A stretch of 64,000 nt of DNA from Pagrus major (GCF_040436345.1 NC_133230.1:14642197-14706196), one strand, 5' to 3'; counted from the stretch's first letter, positions 46,781-59,971 are shown. A program made the numbers and translations. Notes: a model not told the origin generated them from the sequence alone.

Positions 46781-48290
46781 TTTATTGCATTTGACCCACT
46801 GTATTGTCATTTCAGATATAAATATATAGAGATTTCAAAGCTTCTATGAACATTTCATTTATTGGTTTGCTTTGTGTTCACTTTATTAACATGTAGCTAA
46901 CATGCTGTAAATTGTCTCTTGGTTTATGTCTGGTACTGTCTGGAAACATGTTTCTTTTTGACACAAATAGCTTCTACAGTTCTGCGTTTAACCTGTTTTA
47001 TTTTTGATATTTGTGACAAATCCACACTGCACGTTACTCCCTTAAATGTGGGGGTACAAGCTTTGGTTTATCTTTGCTAGTTGAATGTAATATGTAGGGA
47101 GAAGGTAATGAAATTGATTGATTTATATTGAGATTGCAGCAATTTGAAATCTGTCAGGATCGATCTGTTCGACAAGAATCATTAAAGATGAGTTACATTC
47201 CTGAAACTGACTCTTTTGGCATTAGTTTCCGAAAAAGAAAAACGTGTAGACATGAATGTTCGTGTAAAAATTGACAATGTAGACAATTTAAAGAATGCAA
47301 TAAACATCCAAACTGGGGAAAATGACTTCTGTGTGGTGGATATTTGGATTTAGTTTCCTCCTTCCGGTCTTGATGTCACTCGGCTCGTTGTCATCCTGCA
47401 GGACCGACCAGTTCTCCAGGTTTTGGTGCCCCACGGCAGGGAAACCACTGGGCTACTGCTGGCATGAAGGTGCTGTCCCGAAGCTCGGTTTTGGCAGCAG
47501 AACTGACATATTTTGTCTTTGTGCAAATTAAAGATTTAGAGTTGAAACCTGAGAAAATCATCATGAAGGAGGTTTTTCAAATAGTATTTCCTAAGTCAGA
47601 TGTGATCTGGAGGCTTTAGTGAGGTAAAAGTCTGGAGATGGTCGTGAGAAAATTGTGTTTTTAAAATATGAACCAACGTCCTTATGTTACTTAGTGGTTT
47701 TCTCCAGATTTTCTCATCAGTAGAGGGATGAAATACCGTAGACTCGACCCTTATCGTCAGAATAAATGGTAGAAACTTAAATATTTGAATTGCCATGATC
47801 ACGGATGGAGATGGACCGACTTTTTCTGTAAAAATTGTCAGTTTTGAAGCCACAAAAACGACTAGAACTTAATAATATCCAGTGGTGAGACTCGAACAGT
47901 CGGCTGTTTGGCAGCCTCGTTGGCTTGTTATAACGCCACAACCATCCCTTTGTCAACTGGTTGGTTGGTTAATGTTGAGAAAATAATCATTCAATCATCT
48001 TTCAGGAAGATTTGATGCTTTTCTGCGTCACATCTGACAGTAAACTGAATATTTCTTGAAGCCACTTTTTGCATTTTTACCTTTTTTTTCTGAGGGTTTC
48101 AATCAAAACAATGGAGATTGAGACTGAGACTAGAACCTGAAAGACGGGCTGCACCTCTCGTGGTATTCACTGAGCTCTTTCTCAACACATCATCGTTGAC
48201 ATCCCTCGTCTTTACTGGCTGATCACCTGAAGGAATGCTGATGAAGACAAAAGGCTTGAAAACCCCCCTTTTTCCCCTCCCATCCACCTG
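46781..48290. other. Intergenic, ly6-A to ly6-B
   Basis: AT-rich with no gene. An AATAAA at 47,299-47,304 could end a long ly6-A transcript. A tRNA-like repeat lies at 47,865-47,955. Confidence 0.5.
47865..47955 (-). repeat. Possible tRNA-derived repeat, copy 2
   Basis: On the minus strand: ggatggttgtggcgttataa, then gaggctgccaaacagcc, then CTGTTCGAGTCTCACCACTGG, where GTTCGAGTC resembles a pol III B-box. Related to 29,160-29,290. It is not a foldable tRNA gene as far as I can see. Confidence 0.35.
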
Positions 48291-48298
48291 TCACACTG

Positions 48299-48415
48299 TA
48301 TAAATCCCCGGCCTCACCACACAAGCTCATCAGTTCGTACTTCACTCAGCATCTGATCACCTGAGAGGATTTTTTTGTCTTAAAGCCGAAACAAGAACCG
48401 AACCGACACATCAAG
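48299..48415 (+). promoter_or_regulatory. ly6-B core promoter and 5' UTR
   Basis: TATA box (TGTATAAATCC, TATAAA at 48,299-48,304) 117 nt upstream of the ATG at 48,416. Confidence 0.65.
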
Positions 48416-49958
48416 ATGGGAAAGATCCTATTTGGAGTCATTGCAGTTGTTGCATCTATCATGCTGGGTAAGTTTTGACAAAAACATCTGGCAAACCTTC
48501 TGGCAGTGGTTAAGATATTTTAAGACTTTTTGACAAAAATAGGAGGAAACTCTTGTCTTCTCTGTTTTGTTTAAAGCTTTGATATATGTGTATATATATT
48601 GAAATTATATAAATAAGACAAGAATGCAAATATCACAGGTAAATTCAACTGTCAAGTAATTTTGTCTGCAAAAAACTGCATTCTTATCGCAAAATCTTCA
48701 TCTTCATCACACGATGAAGTTACAAATTTCAGGTTTTCTGAAGCGACTTTTTAAATCAGTTGTCGGTTCAACTTTATTATTGAAAAAAAAACTATTTTGA
48801 AACTTGAAATTCCCTTTAACTTCCATCGAATTGGGCTGAAAACAAAAAATCTTGGAAGCAAATATCTCAATATGCTTCAGCAACCAGAGGAAATTGTGAC
48901 ATTGTTGTCTTTGTTTGATTTGATTTAGGTTGAACCGACCATTTTTAAACAAAATTACACTAAAAAGCTACTTTAAGTCCCCACTGAATACCATCCTTTC
49001 ACACCTAATATTTTCCTCACCAGTAAAGATTCAGATCATCTTGGCATCTCCCGATGTGTCAGTTAGAGATTGATTGATGTATTGAAACCTGGGCGCGGTC
49101 CAGCGATGTTTAGTCACAAACAACACTGGGTGTGGTGGTAGTACAAAACACTTGCTGCTGTAAAAGTAAAGTACATTACACAGTTTTCGAGGTGTGTTCA
49201 TGTTGATATCAAAAATATGAACCACTGAAATCAATTAAAGCAAGAAAAGTCGGTGTTTAACGTGTGTTAAGCTCATTTCCTTCAAATATCTGATGACTAC
49301 TGTGGAAATTCAGTACACACAATATGAAATATTGATATTTGTATTCATGTGCATGTGTATTTGTGTGTTTCAGTGGAGTCCCTGACCTGCAACCAATGCC
49401 AGTTTGGCGTGTTAGGTTTCTGCCTCAGCAATACTGAGGTAACCTGTGCAACCAACACCAGCCAGTGCTTCAGTGGAAAAACAAGTAGGTCTCCTCCTGA
49501 TTGCCTAAAAGCTCACACCCTTCCCATTTAAACATTACATCACAGCACAGGCATGATTCAGTTAAAAACACTCCCAAATAAGTCTGAAAGTGAGAGAAAG
49601 TGTATTTTTAAAGCATGTTAACACATCAGCAGCACAAGTAAATGTAGTTAAATGAAGTACCAGTACCTTAAAAATGTGTTATTGTCCTTCCTCTTTCTAA
49701 CACGACCATTTCTCCTCAGCCTTCCCATCAATCTCCTCCGCCGTGGGCTTCAACACGCTGGGCTGCATTGAGAGCACTTCCTGCAACGTTACCACCAACA
49801 ACACCATCATTGGTGTCGAATACAAGTCCGTGGTCACCTGCTGCGAAACAAACACGTGCAACACTGTTGCGCTAAGCGGCGCCCCGTCCACCAAGATGAC
49901 CTTTACCGCCGCCATCGGTGCAGCCGTCCTGGCCTCCGTGTGGGGAAGCATGCTGTAA
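48416..49958 (+). CDS. Ly6/uPAR family protein, ly6-B
   Basis: Exons 48416-48467, 49374-49484 and 49720-49958 give 133 residues. Signal peptide MGKILFGVIAVVASIML; mature start VESLTCNQC. Exon 2 adds GFC, TC and QC; exon 3 adds LGC, TSC, VTCCETNTCN, making the ten Ly6 cysteines. Sequons include NTS, NVT and NNT. The tail (MTFTAAIGAAVLASVWGSML) is a GPI-type hydrophobic signal. Exon sizes 52 and 111 nt are identical to those of the other array members, and intron phases are all 1. Expected to be a glycosylated GPI-anchored surface protein; the partner is unknown. A likely end signal is AATAAA at 50,312. Confidence 0.88.
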
Positions 49959-50311
49959 CATGTCTCTTCCTAAATCAACAAAACAGCAGCGGCCGACGTT
50001 TACAGGACCAACAGCAACATCCAAAATAGACCATTTGGACATTATGAGTTTATAAGTATGATTATTTATATGCTCATGTGCTGTAACACTCTTTATTTTC
50101 CATAACCATAAGGTCTTGTCATGTCAAGGAATAACTTCAAGCTATATAACAACTAAGGTGACCATCGTGGGAGTTGAACAATGGGATGTTTCAGGGAAAC
50201 ATTGAGTTTGTAAATCTTCCAGACCGTTGTCTTGCCTTTTTTTTTTTTTTATTGTATTTTATTTATCCTTTTAACTACTTTGTGTCTTACAGGACAAAAC
50301 TTTGTTGTGAA

Positions 50312-50317
50312 AATAAA
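50312..50317 (+). terminator. ly6-B polyadenylation signal
   Basis: AATAAA in tgtgaaaataaagaaaatc, about 350 nt after the stop. Confidence 0.5.
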
Positions 50318-50339
50318 GAAAATCTTTTACACTTATTCC

Positions 50340-51343
50340 CTCTGCCACTTGCTCTTGCTTCAACAACATCCATCCTTTAATACTTGCTTATCCTTTGAGG
50401 GTCTTTACTGACCAGTGAAAAGTAGCTGTAAATAAAAACTGTTAAAATAATAGATCGTTTGGTATTAAAAACTTTTTACCACACGCCTGCCCTAGCCTGT
50501 TAGTAGTGCTACGCTAACCAAGACATAAAGTTAGCTCTACAATTTAGGTAAAAATGAGTATTAAGTGTCCCAAAATAACAACCAGCAGTGCAGGTGAAAA
50601 GCACAGACGTCCCTCCGACCCCCCAAAAGTAACGTTCACATAACAAACAGCATTTGGTTACAGTGTAAACAGGCAAAACCTCCCAGCGAACCAACAATGG
50701 GTATCAGCTGTCACCATGTCACCATTGGCAGTGAAACGCCAAACCCACGCCAAACTGATCACTAAAGCATTGATCACAGCTTCTGACAAATATTTACAAT
50801 TCATTAAAGACACATTAACAATGTGAGCTGTCTTATCTTAAAATGAGTGTTTCCTCCTTTACCAGAAGCTGCGCAAAACGTGCCACCGCCCTCCAGTCGG
50901 CTGTCAGATGTAGCAAAAACTTTCAGCTTATTATTTCAGTGGTTGTAATGTATCCATTGCTCTGGGCTAAAAGTAATGAATACATAGTTAGCTAAAAGTA
51001 ATCATAAACAGTTTAAGTAGTTAGCTAAAAGTAATGAATAAACATTTGAAGAAGGCAAAGTTAGCTCAAAGTACACTAAGCGATTAAATGTCCAGATCTG
51101 TCAGTTCAGCCCGGCACTACTTGACCAAACCAACCTATATGTGGATGATTCAGTTGTTTAAAAGTGTAACAGTTTCATTTCATATAGGCCTGATTAAAGT
51201 GTTAAATAGGCCCAGCGAGGGCTGGAAACGGCTTTTCTAAGGTCTGTACTGTAAAAGCTTCAGTTCATTTTGCAGGAATGCCCCGCCCCTGACAAACTTT
51301 CTTATCACTCCTGTTGATGTGGATGACTGATTACTCCCTAGAG
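50340..51343. other. Intergenic, ly6-B to ly6-C
   Basis: No gene seen. A few copies of the 'gttagctaaaagtaatga' minisatellite unit lie at about 50,965-51,075. Confidence 0.5.
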
Positions 51344-51474
51344 TATATAAGATGTTGACCATGAGTCATTGTTCCCTCAAACCTCAATCCAGAGCTTTTG
51401 AAACAGTCAGATCTTAACAAACCGAGACTTCTCGCTGGTATATTTCACCTGTAGGAACATCCAAGAACATCACG
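51344..51474 (+). promoter_or_regulatory. ly6-C core promoter and 5' UTR
   Basis: TATATAAG (TATATAA at 51,344-51,350) 131 nt upstream of the ATG at 51,475. Confidence 0.6.
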
Positions 51475-54218
51475 ATGAACACATTTCTGTGGAGCTGTGG
51501 AGCATTACTGATGCTGTTTGTTACAGGTAGGAGTGTTTTTTTTACTGTATTTCTTTAGATGGAGATCATCACCTTTCTGTGTTTTGCTTAAATCAAGGTC
51601 AGTAAGATTTTAAGCTTGTTAAATCACGTTCAGGAATTATTTGAAAGGTTCTCACGCTTCTGAAACTCACGAGAAATTCATGAAAAACTTTTTTTTTCGA
51701 CAACTGCAAGTCTTAAATTCACAAACTCTTAATCTTATTGGACCCATGTAGTCTCCATACACTGTGTAGAAATGGGATATGCTGCCATGATACGTGTTGT
51801 CAGAGCAGGACTGTGCTGTAATTTAGTTTAATTACATTTTTAATTTGCGATGTTATTTGAAGCAAGCAGAAGGAAAGGCCTATACGCACCTATACTCGAG
51901 AAACATCGAGAGAAAATCACATCAGCTCATCGTATTTTATTTGCATTTTTTGACCAAAAACACTGTTTCTATGTTTATCTTGAAAACAAGTTGCTGCTAA
52001 ATATAATGTTTTAATTGATAATCATGATGATAATGATGATGATTGGTTGGAGGAAGAAACCTGAAAACAGCTCAAAATTTGAGCAAATATAAACCACAAC
52101 TTTCTTTATGTAGCTCAAGAATATGTATGTGTGCTGTTTCTGTTGCTTGCATCAAAGTCATATCCTGGATTGAAGATAATGATCTTTAGCGAGTGTTCAC
52201 CTTGACAGGTTATGAAAAAAAAGTGAATGTGTACTTTGTGATTACAGCAGGTGATTGTTTGACAAAGGTGGAACTTAATGCAGTCAGATATTTGTGCCTA
52301 TTGACTCAACTTTGTTTCCTTTGTTGTGTGATAAAGGATTTATACTCCGAGATCCAAAAACATTTCTTCTTTACAATTTTCGTTTTGTTGTCGTCTCCTC
52401 TCACAGTGGAGTCCCTCAGATGTAACACCTGTGATGTCAGCATCCTCGGCTCCTGCCTCGGCGCAACTCCTGTAAACTGCTCCACAACTCAGAACATGTG
52501 CTACAGCGGCGTTGCCAGTAAGATGAACAATGGATGCCCAATGATTTAATAATAATTCATCCACCTCTGAAATACTTCATGACCACAGAGACATAAAAAA
52601 CAGGGAAATTGGAAATTGAAAATTGATTTCTTTTCATTCTGAATTAATGAATTTTGAATTCTGGCTTACCTTGTCAAAAAGCTGCTAAATCTCAGAGATT
52701 TTAAATAATTTGGTTTTCAATTCAAACTTTTAAATTCCCAATGTGCACCGTATACCGTCAGATGCTCTCGTACTCCAAACGTAATAAAACAAAAAATGTA
52801 GACAGCAAAACAATCAAATTTAAAGATACTTCACAATCAACATCACAACAATCTAACATGTTATATCACATGTGAAAAACATGTAAAATTAACTTACATA
52901 ATGAATAAATTCACTCGCCACACGTTTATCCACATGTACATATCGAGAGGAAAAACATACTTTAATAGCAGTGATAACATTTAAAGGAATGACTGACTGA
53001 ATAAATGAGTTAATGTTGTTCCTGTTGAAGGAAATAATTGATTAAATGGTTGATAGATGAGAAATAAACTGATTGATGCAAAGACTGTATCTTCTCAAAT
53101 AAAAAATGTCAAAATAGAAGCCGGGTCTCAAATAATGGCCGGGAAAAAACAAGGATGGATAAACTTCTGGTGGCTGTCATATTATGTATAATAATGTATA
53201 TTTTGAATTCTTATTAATGTTAATAAATTCAAGTTAGCATGCTAACTTGAAAACTAGCTCTGGAGTTATGCTGCCCCCTGTGGTTTTGGAGCTGCCGTTG
53301 ATTTCTGGCAATATTCTACAAACTACACCTTTAAGCATTGTTGAACATCTTTTATGATTAAGTAGGTTTGAAACAACGCGTTGCTCAAACAGGTCTTTGA
53401 AAAGATGACTGAACTGGAAAAGTTTGAGGGTTACTTATTTCAAGGCTAAAAGTCATAACAGCAAATGTGTGAGTGTTAAAGTTAACAATCCTGTTTTTTG
53501 GACTCTCTAATCAGATTGATTTCAGTTGCATGGAAGAAATATTGTCTATGTAACCACAGCTAATGAGTTTTTCACAACACCTACCAGGAAATGTTTAACA
53601 ATAAAGCCCTAAAGAAATGCTAGAGGGCTTTTCAATTTGAAATGGATACAGGAAGTGAAAATAGATTCAGGTTTCCAGGAATGCCGGACATCCAGATTAT
53701 GTTTCTGTGGCCATGTGGTTATCTACCATCACATATTATATTTCACATATGAATAACTGAATGACAGATGCTTTATTTGCACAAGTATATTACGTTTAGC
53801 TAGAATTTAGATTATATGTATCAGAACAATCAAATTTAAAGAGATCAGAATCAGCTGTCAAAACTTCTGTGTAAACCTTCTTCAGGTCATTAACATACCT
53901 AAATTCCCAGACACAAAATTGAGCTCATGACCTCTGTGCTCTCAGTTTATGAAAAAATAATCACACTAAAGATACCATGTCTCGTCTTTCCTGCTTCCAG
54001 CGTTTACTGGTGACCAGTTGCCAGTCCATGCAAAAGGCTGCATAGAAGCAACTGCCTGCATAAATGTGACGAATGTGCCCATCCTGTCCATTAACTACAC
54101 CATCATCAGGCACTGCTGCACCACCGACCTGTGTAACGCAGCCGCCTCCGTCCAGCTGCCTCTGACTGCAGCTCTGGGAGCTGTGCTGGTTGCTCTCTGG
54201 AGCCAATGGGTCCTTTAA
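51475..54218 (+). CDS. Ly6/uPAR family protein, ly6-C
   Basis: Exons 51475-51526, 52407-52517 and 54001-54218 give 126 residues, the shortest of the array. Signal peptide MNTFLWSCGALLMLFVT; mature start VESLRCNTC. Exon 2 adds GSC, NC and MC; exon 3 adds KGC, TAC, RHCCTTDLCN. Sequons: NCS, NVT, NYT. The tail SVQLPLTAALGAVLVALWSQ is close to those of ly6-D (SIQLPLTAALGAAVMAIWS) and ly6-E (SVQLPLTVAIFAAILSSLWG), so C, D and E are probably the most recent duplicates. The exon 2 donor is GCCA|GTAAGA. Intron 2 (1.5 kb) is AT-rich with no recognised element. The role is inferred only from the fold family. Confidence 0.88.
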
Positions 54219-54477
54219 AGAGGCAGAAGAGGAGGAAGAAAATGGGATGCTGCACATTTTCATTTAAAATGTCATCACTTTTGTCCTTTGATTTCTTGAA
54301 TATACTTAAAATAGCACTTGCAATATGTCAACGTCCCCATGTAACGCATTATAATTCACAATTCGCATACATTTAAACACCTCGTAAGCTAAAAATGAGA
54401 CATGCACAAGATATACAGGCTAGATTTTGTTGTGAATCATTTTATATTCATTCAATCCTAAAACTGATTATTGCTAA

Positions 54478-54483
54478 AATAAA
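54478..54483 (+). terminator. ly6-C polyadenylation signal
   Basis: AATAAA in gctaaaataaattatttcc, about 260 nt after the stop. Confidence 0.5.
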
Positions 54484-54584
54484 TTATTTCCATTTTAGTT
54501 GTGTGTGTTTATTGGAACTCTACTTTCTGATTCATATGATGGGATATGATAGATGATAACCAAAATAAGCATTTCAGCATTTTG

Positions 54585-54735
54585 AGGAATTTTAATTTGT
54601 CGCTGTCTTGCTGAGAGTAAGATGAGAAGATTCATACTGCTCTAATGTTTGTATGGTAAAAATGAAGCTACTGCCAGTAGCTTTTAGCTTAGCATAAAGA
54701 CTGGAAACAAGGGGAAACAGCTACAGTTTATTTAA
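54585..54735. mobile_element. Family A fragment, copy 3
   Basis: 'cttgctgagagtaagatgagaagat', 'agcttagcataaagactgga' and 'aaacaaggggaaacagct' match the left half of family A; the right half is missing. It is followed at about 54,733 by another repeat beginning aaaggtaaaatatgtaagaa. Confidence 0.6.
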
Positions 54736-55179
54736 AGGTAAAATATGTAAGAATTCTGCATTAAAATGTCTAAAAACGACTAGATCTTTGTTATATTGAC
54801 CACAAAATCATTGTTTACTCACCCCAAACAGCCAGACCACTTAACTGTACATTAGCCGGAAGCTAACATTAGCAAGCAACGACACACCCCCAGGTTGTGT
54901 GTGAGTGTCTGTGTGTTTAAACTCAGGTCAACTCTCACTGAATTCAGCACTCACCAGAGACTCTGGTTCTCTCTCTTCTTTTTCTCTCTCCGTCACGTTG
55001 TTACTGTACGTTTCCCCTCCAGCTCCAATCAGTCAACATTATAGTAAATATAATCTGACACGGCACCTGACTCTCACCTCCAGAGCTAGCCAGCTAGCTA
55101 CCTTTGTTGTTTTGTAAAAACCGACTAACGATCACAAGAAAACTTGATCTGACATTTGGTAAATGCTTTTCGCCTTATT

Positions 55180-55549
55180 CACTTACTTGCCCAGTGTGAG
55201 ATGATATTGATAAGGCTGTCCGTTCTGTGTGATGCTACAGCCAGCAGCCAGTTAGCTTAGCTTAGCATAAAAAATGAAAACAAAAAACTGTAAATTTGTT
55301 TTTTTCAAATGAGATACATGTTCATTAGTAATCTTTAGAGGTGCTGGTAGATGACTTATGGACAGAGCCAAGCTAGCTGTTTCCCCCTTGTTTTCAGGCT
55401 TATGTTAAGCGAAGCTAATCAGCTGCTGCCTGTAGCTTCAAATTTAGCCTCCCGTACAAAAATGTGAGTGGTATCAATTTTCTTATCTAACTCTTTATAA
55501 CTCAAATACGTTTCTGAAAACATTGAACTATTCTTCTAAAAAAACATAA
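55180..55549. mobile_element. Family A element, copy 4
   Basis: 'gctacagccagcagccagttagcttagcttagcat'-type sequence (starting near 55,237) through to 'gaactattcttctaa' at the right end. The left terminus is eroded. Confidence 0.6.
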
Positions 55550-56007
55550 TTAATAGCAGGTGTTTTCAGGACTTTTAAACATTTTTTATACTTTCTGCTT
55601 GTTAGTTTTGTAATAATTTCTATGATTATATTATTTTTATACCCTCAAATAAAGGGAGTGTCTCCTCTTTGACAACAAACAATCCCAGTATCTGTTGCAT
55701 AATCGTCTATTATTGACTGAAGCTTTGGTCTCTGTTGAAATCCGAAGCTTTTATGATGTTTCTTTACAATAAGCCAGGAGTTCACAAAGGTTCAAACACG
55801 TGTGTGGACAAACACAGTAATGAGACTCTGATCAATCGTCTCTTTTCACTTATTGTTTGGCTTTTTAATAGAACCACTTCACTCTTCAAACAAACCTCTG
55901 TTTAGTTTGTTTTTGTGAGAATAAACCAGCAGTTGACAAATGAAAAACCCCGTCCACATTATTCTGTCCTCAGTGACCGATCCGAGCCTCTAATGGCACA
56001 TCTTTGA

Positions 56008-56134
56008 TATAAAAGCAGATCGCCAGAACTGATGAAGCTCACTGGAAACCCACTACAGACACTCGCTGTTGAGCCTTTTCAACTTTGAGATCTTCTTATT
56101 TGTGCTGATCATTTTACATTTGTAAAAGAGCAAG
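56008..56134 (+). promoter_or_regulatory. ly6-D core promoter and 5' UTR
   Basis: TATAAAA at 56,008-56,014, 127 nt upstream of the ATG at 56,135. Confidence 0.65.
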
Positions 56135-59100
56135 ATGAAGAAGTTGATCTGGGTCTTTGCAGCATTGATGGCAATGTTTGTTACAGGTAAGAGCATCGAA
56201 CAGGAGGCACTCTTGAGGAACATTATATCCAATGCTTTTACTTCAACGTGATCACCAGTGACAACTTTGAATCTTGTCTTTTCAGATGTTTAATGACGCA
56301 GTTAAAATGTGTTGATACATGTCACATGAGGAAGACTTTTTGGGCTTTTTTAATATTCTGTAAGGTTAAATCAGCTTCCAACCAAAGGTCACAAAGCTTC
56401 CTAAGACGATACTGTAGCTAACACCGAGGACACAAAGGTGATTTGGGGTTTTAACTGCACCAAGAGTTTAGATTCAGATATTTTCATACACTAAATCAAT
56501 CTGAAGACATGAAAAGAAGAGATTTAGTACTTATAACAGTGTAGAAAATAACTATTATGACACCATAAGGAAGAAATTAGATGACGTTATAACAAAGGTG
56601 TACAATCTCGGTGTCATCTTTGACTCAGAGTTATCTTTTGACACTCAGGTGACTAAAGTGGTGCAGTCCTGCTTTGCCCAACTGAGACAGCTAACGAAGA
56701 TCAGGTCATTCTTGTCCTCTGCAGACTTAGAAAAGGTTATCCATGCTTTTATCTCCTCCAGACTGGACTACTGCAACGCACTTTATTCTGGTATCAGCAG
56801 GCGAAACATCCAACGACTGCAGCTGCTACAAAATGCTGCTGCTAGGTTTTTAACACGTACTAAGAGATGTGACCACATTACACCAATCCTTGCTGCCCTT
56901 CACTGGTTACCTGTGAGTTTTAGAATTGATTTTAAGATTTTACTGCTTGTTTTTAAAGCCTTGAATGGTCAAGGTCCTGCCTATATTTATGATCTGCTGA
57001 CTCCTTATGAGCCTGATCGCCGCCTGAGATCCTCCAGCAGGGCCCTCCTAATGGTTCCAAAATCTCGACTTGTCACTAAAGGTGACCGGGCCTTTGCTGT
57101 TCGGGCCCCTCGGCTATGGAACTCCCTGCCTGGAGATCTCAGGCAGGCAAACTCAGTATCCTCTTTTAAATCTCTTCTTAAAACTCACTTTTATACTATG
57201 GCCTTTTCTTAATTGATGGTAATTGCTGTAACTATTTAAATTGTTTTAAATATTATATCTCTGTTTGGATTTTAACTAATTATTTTATCTGTTTTATTGT
57301 AAAGCACTTTGTAACTTGTTTTTGAAAAGTGCTATATAAATAAAGTTATTATTATTATTATTATTAATCACACTTTAACGCTTAGTAAAGGTTTGACAAT
57401 GATAATAGGTAAGTTAGTTAAACTCATAAGGCTTTTATTAACCTTTTTAGCAAGCTATACACTGTTAACACGTTTCCTATAAGTTCTTATAAATGTCTTC
57501 TAACAATAAATGTGAGTATTATGTTATCATTAACACTTATATAGTGTTATTGTTAATAAGCATCTTGTATGGGTTACTTGCAGAGCCTTATTCCCGATTT
57601 ACTAATGCTGTTTAAAGAAAGTAGTCCCTTCCCTTGTTTCTCTCTTCTATTTTGCTCTCCTAAATCTCTCCTTTCCTCTGGATCACAGGTGAGTCCTTGA
57701 CCTGTAACACCTGCAAAGTGTGGTTTGCAGGTAGATGTCGTTACAAATCGACTGAGACCTGCAGCGACTCTGAGCCCAACTGCTACTGGGGAAAAGTGGG
57801 TGAGTATCATTTTTGTAATCATCTGCTGTCCTCTTCAGTCCATTAAAAAACCTAGAGTGTTGGATGTGTGTTAATGTCTGTAATTAGAATGGCCCTGGTG
57901 TGTCCGGAGCAATTTTCTCAAACTATGTGATGCCCAAGATAAAAAAAACCTGCCTTGACAGCAGAGACCGAGGTGTGGCCGGGCATAAAACACACCTGAG
58001 CACTTGAAACTGATTTATTTAACTCTTTTGGGCTGGGTTTGGGTGCAGGTGGACGGCTCAGACAGGCACTTAAAACATTTTTGAACCAGTCAGCTGATTT
58101 TCTGACTACGTGACTCATGAATGCAGTATTGTTTTGGAGGTCAATAGATTAGCTTCTTGCAACACTTACATGTGCCAACAAAGAGGCCTTTCAAAAGAAT
58201 TGTTGTTTTAACTTCATTACAGAAGCAATAGTTGCCAGTTCAGCAGGATTGTTAAATAAACAGGCTATGTTAAATAGGCAACACAAGCAAATCGAACGGT
58301 AAGAGACCAAACATGAAGGCTAGGCTAATCTAATGTCTTTATTTTAAAGGGAAAGGTCGAAGTATTTCAAGTAAAACCTTTTTTGCTTCCCTGCTGAGAG
58401 TTAGAGGAGAAGATTGACACCACCCTCATGCTTATGCGCTAAATATAGCTAAGCTAGCAAGCTGCCAGTTAGCTTAACTTAGCATAAAGAGCTAGCCCAG
58501 CTCTGTCTAAAATATCACTCTCTAACTAGTTGTAGCTTATTTAGCTGAACACAAACAGACGTGTAAAAACAACAAGTAATAGATAAACGGGAGACTCCAG
58601 GAAGTTAGCCTACTGCGCCTTGTTGTTGTTAGCTAAGAAACTGTTATAGGCCTGGTTAGCCTAGCATGAAACTTCTAGTTAACAACATTTTTGGTTATGT
58701 ACAGATTAAACAAATACATACCGTATGTATAATTGAGCTTTTAAGAGCTAGCGGATTAATTTAATGTGGAAAGAGCCAAGCTAGCTGTTTTCCAGTCTTT
58801 AGGCTTAGCTATGCTATGCTAATATGCTAACTGTCTCCTAGTTGGCTCTAGCTTCATATTTCTGGTATCAATCTTCTCGTCTAACTATCAGAAAGTGAAC
58901 CATATTTTAGTATACTGTTAATAAAAGGGTATCACTATATCACATACTTTTGATTTGTAGGTGCTTAAAAATGCTAAGCAGCAGTAGCATAGGCTACATT
59001 CCCACAAATAGGCCTAATTTATGTCCTAGAGAACAAAGTCAAAGGTGAAAAATGTAAAATAGTGCTACTTAACCTTGAAGTAACCAGACTCAGTAAAGCC

Positions 59101-59820
59101 AGAGTTTATGTTTGATGTCTGTGAGTCAGTCTGCAGCACTTTAACACTCTGTACCTTCAGCCTTTGTTGCTGTTGCTATGACTTGCCTGTGTTGTGAAAG
59201 GCCACAACTCAGCACAATCCCTGTCTTTGCACAAGCAAATAGTATAAACCCTCTAATGGCACACACACAACCATGCAGAGATCCAGTTCGGGCCAACTGG
59301 GGTTAGACATAGTACACATAGCCAACATATAAGCGTATAAAATTCAACACATTGTTACAGATAAAATCATTAGCCTAGTGTTGCCAACAGTTGTGGTTTG
59401 CAAACCTTCCTTAAAAGGAAGCAAAATCAGTGTGTCATTGGAGCCTCTGGACTAAAATACCAGTGGTGGCCCCACCCAGAGATAAATGGATGGATGGATG
59501 GATGGATGGATGGATGGTGTCAACGTGTACTTTTTATTTTCTATGTTTGAATCTAACAAAGGCTGCTGATCTTCATGTCCCCCTATTCAGCCTTCAACAA
59601 CACTCAACTGAGCATACTGAACCAGGAGACTCGAGGATGTCTGGACTCTTCGCTCTGCAACCAAACTGAATCCGGAGCCCTCCTGACTGCTGGATACACC
59701 ATCACCAGGACCTGCTGCAGCACTGCAGACCGCTGTAACGGAGCCGCATCCATCCAGCTTCCTCTCACTGCTGCGCTGGGTGCTGCTGTAATGGCCATTT
59801 GGAGCACTAGAGGCCTGTAA
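56135..59820 (+). CDS. Ly6/uPAR family protein, ly6-D
   Basis: Exons 56135-56186, 57689-57799 and 59591-59820 give 130 residues. Signal peptide MKKLIWVFAALMAMFVT; mature start GESLTCNTC. Exon 2 adds GRC, ETC and NC; exon 3 adds RGC, SLC, RTCCSTADRCN. Sequons: NNT and NQT. Hydrophobic tail SIQLPLTAALGAAVMAIWST, as in ly6-C. Exon 1 ends LFVTG-like ATGTTTGTTACAG, nearly identical to ly6-C exon 1, supporting a recent duplication. Intron 1 contains a truncated LINE and intron 2 a family A MITE; both are on the outside of intact splice sites. Expected to be a GPI-anchored surface protein. Confidence 0.88.
56597..57367 (+). mobile_element. 5'-truncated L2-like LINE
   Basis: An open frame of ~200 codons (56,598-57,212) encodes the C-terminal part of a non-LTR reverse transcriptase ORF: NLGVIFDSELSFDTQV, SRLDYCNALYSG, LQLLQNAAARFLT, HWLPVSFRIDFKILLLVFKA, and APRLWNSLPGDLR. 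It ends with a short UTR and (ATT)n tail (about 57,344-57,367) after gctatataaataaag, typical of L2/CR1-group elements in fish. The catalytic part of the reverse transcriptase and the endonuclease are missing, so it is dead. It lies in sense in ly6-D intron 1. Confidence 0.9.
58344..58925. mobile_element. Family A element, copy 5 (expanded)
   Basis: Left end ttaaagggaaaggtcgaagt; 'ctgctgagagttagagga', 'gttagcttaacttagcata', 'gagctagcccagctctgtct'; inverse half 'ggctctagcttcatatttct', 'aatcttctcgtctaactatc'. Located in ly6-D intron 2. Confidence 0.65.
59487..59517. repeat. (ATGG)n microsatellite
   Basis: About seven ATGG units, 70 nt upstream of the ly6-D exon 3 acceptor. Confidence 0.9.
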
Positions 59821-59965
59821 AAGAAAGAAAGAAAGATACTCCCATTCTTGTAGCTTTTGGGGGTTTTATAAAAATATATTCACAGTATAAAAGCATTAAC
59901 ATGTAATGACATATTATAATCACATGAAAACCTTTACTGAATGTAGAAAGATGAGGTGAAAACAT

Positions 59966-59971
59966 AATAAA
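59966..59971 (+). terminator. ly6-D polyadenylation signal
   Basis: AATAAA in aacataataaaacttg, about 145 nt after the stop. Confidence 0.5.

Noticed and set aside
47865-47955. tRNA gene on the minus strand
   Set aside because: A B-box-like GTTCGAGTC exists, but I could not form acceptor and anticodon stems or find an A-box. Kept as a possible tRNA-derived repeat.
56598-57212. 204-codon open frame as a host gene
   Set aside because: Its motifs are those of the C-terminal part of L2-type LINE ORF2, and it ends in an (ATT)n tail.
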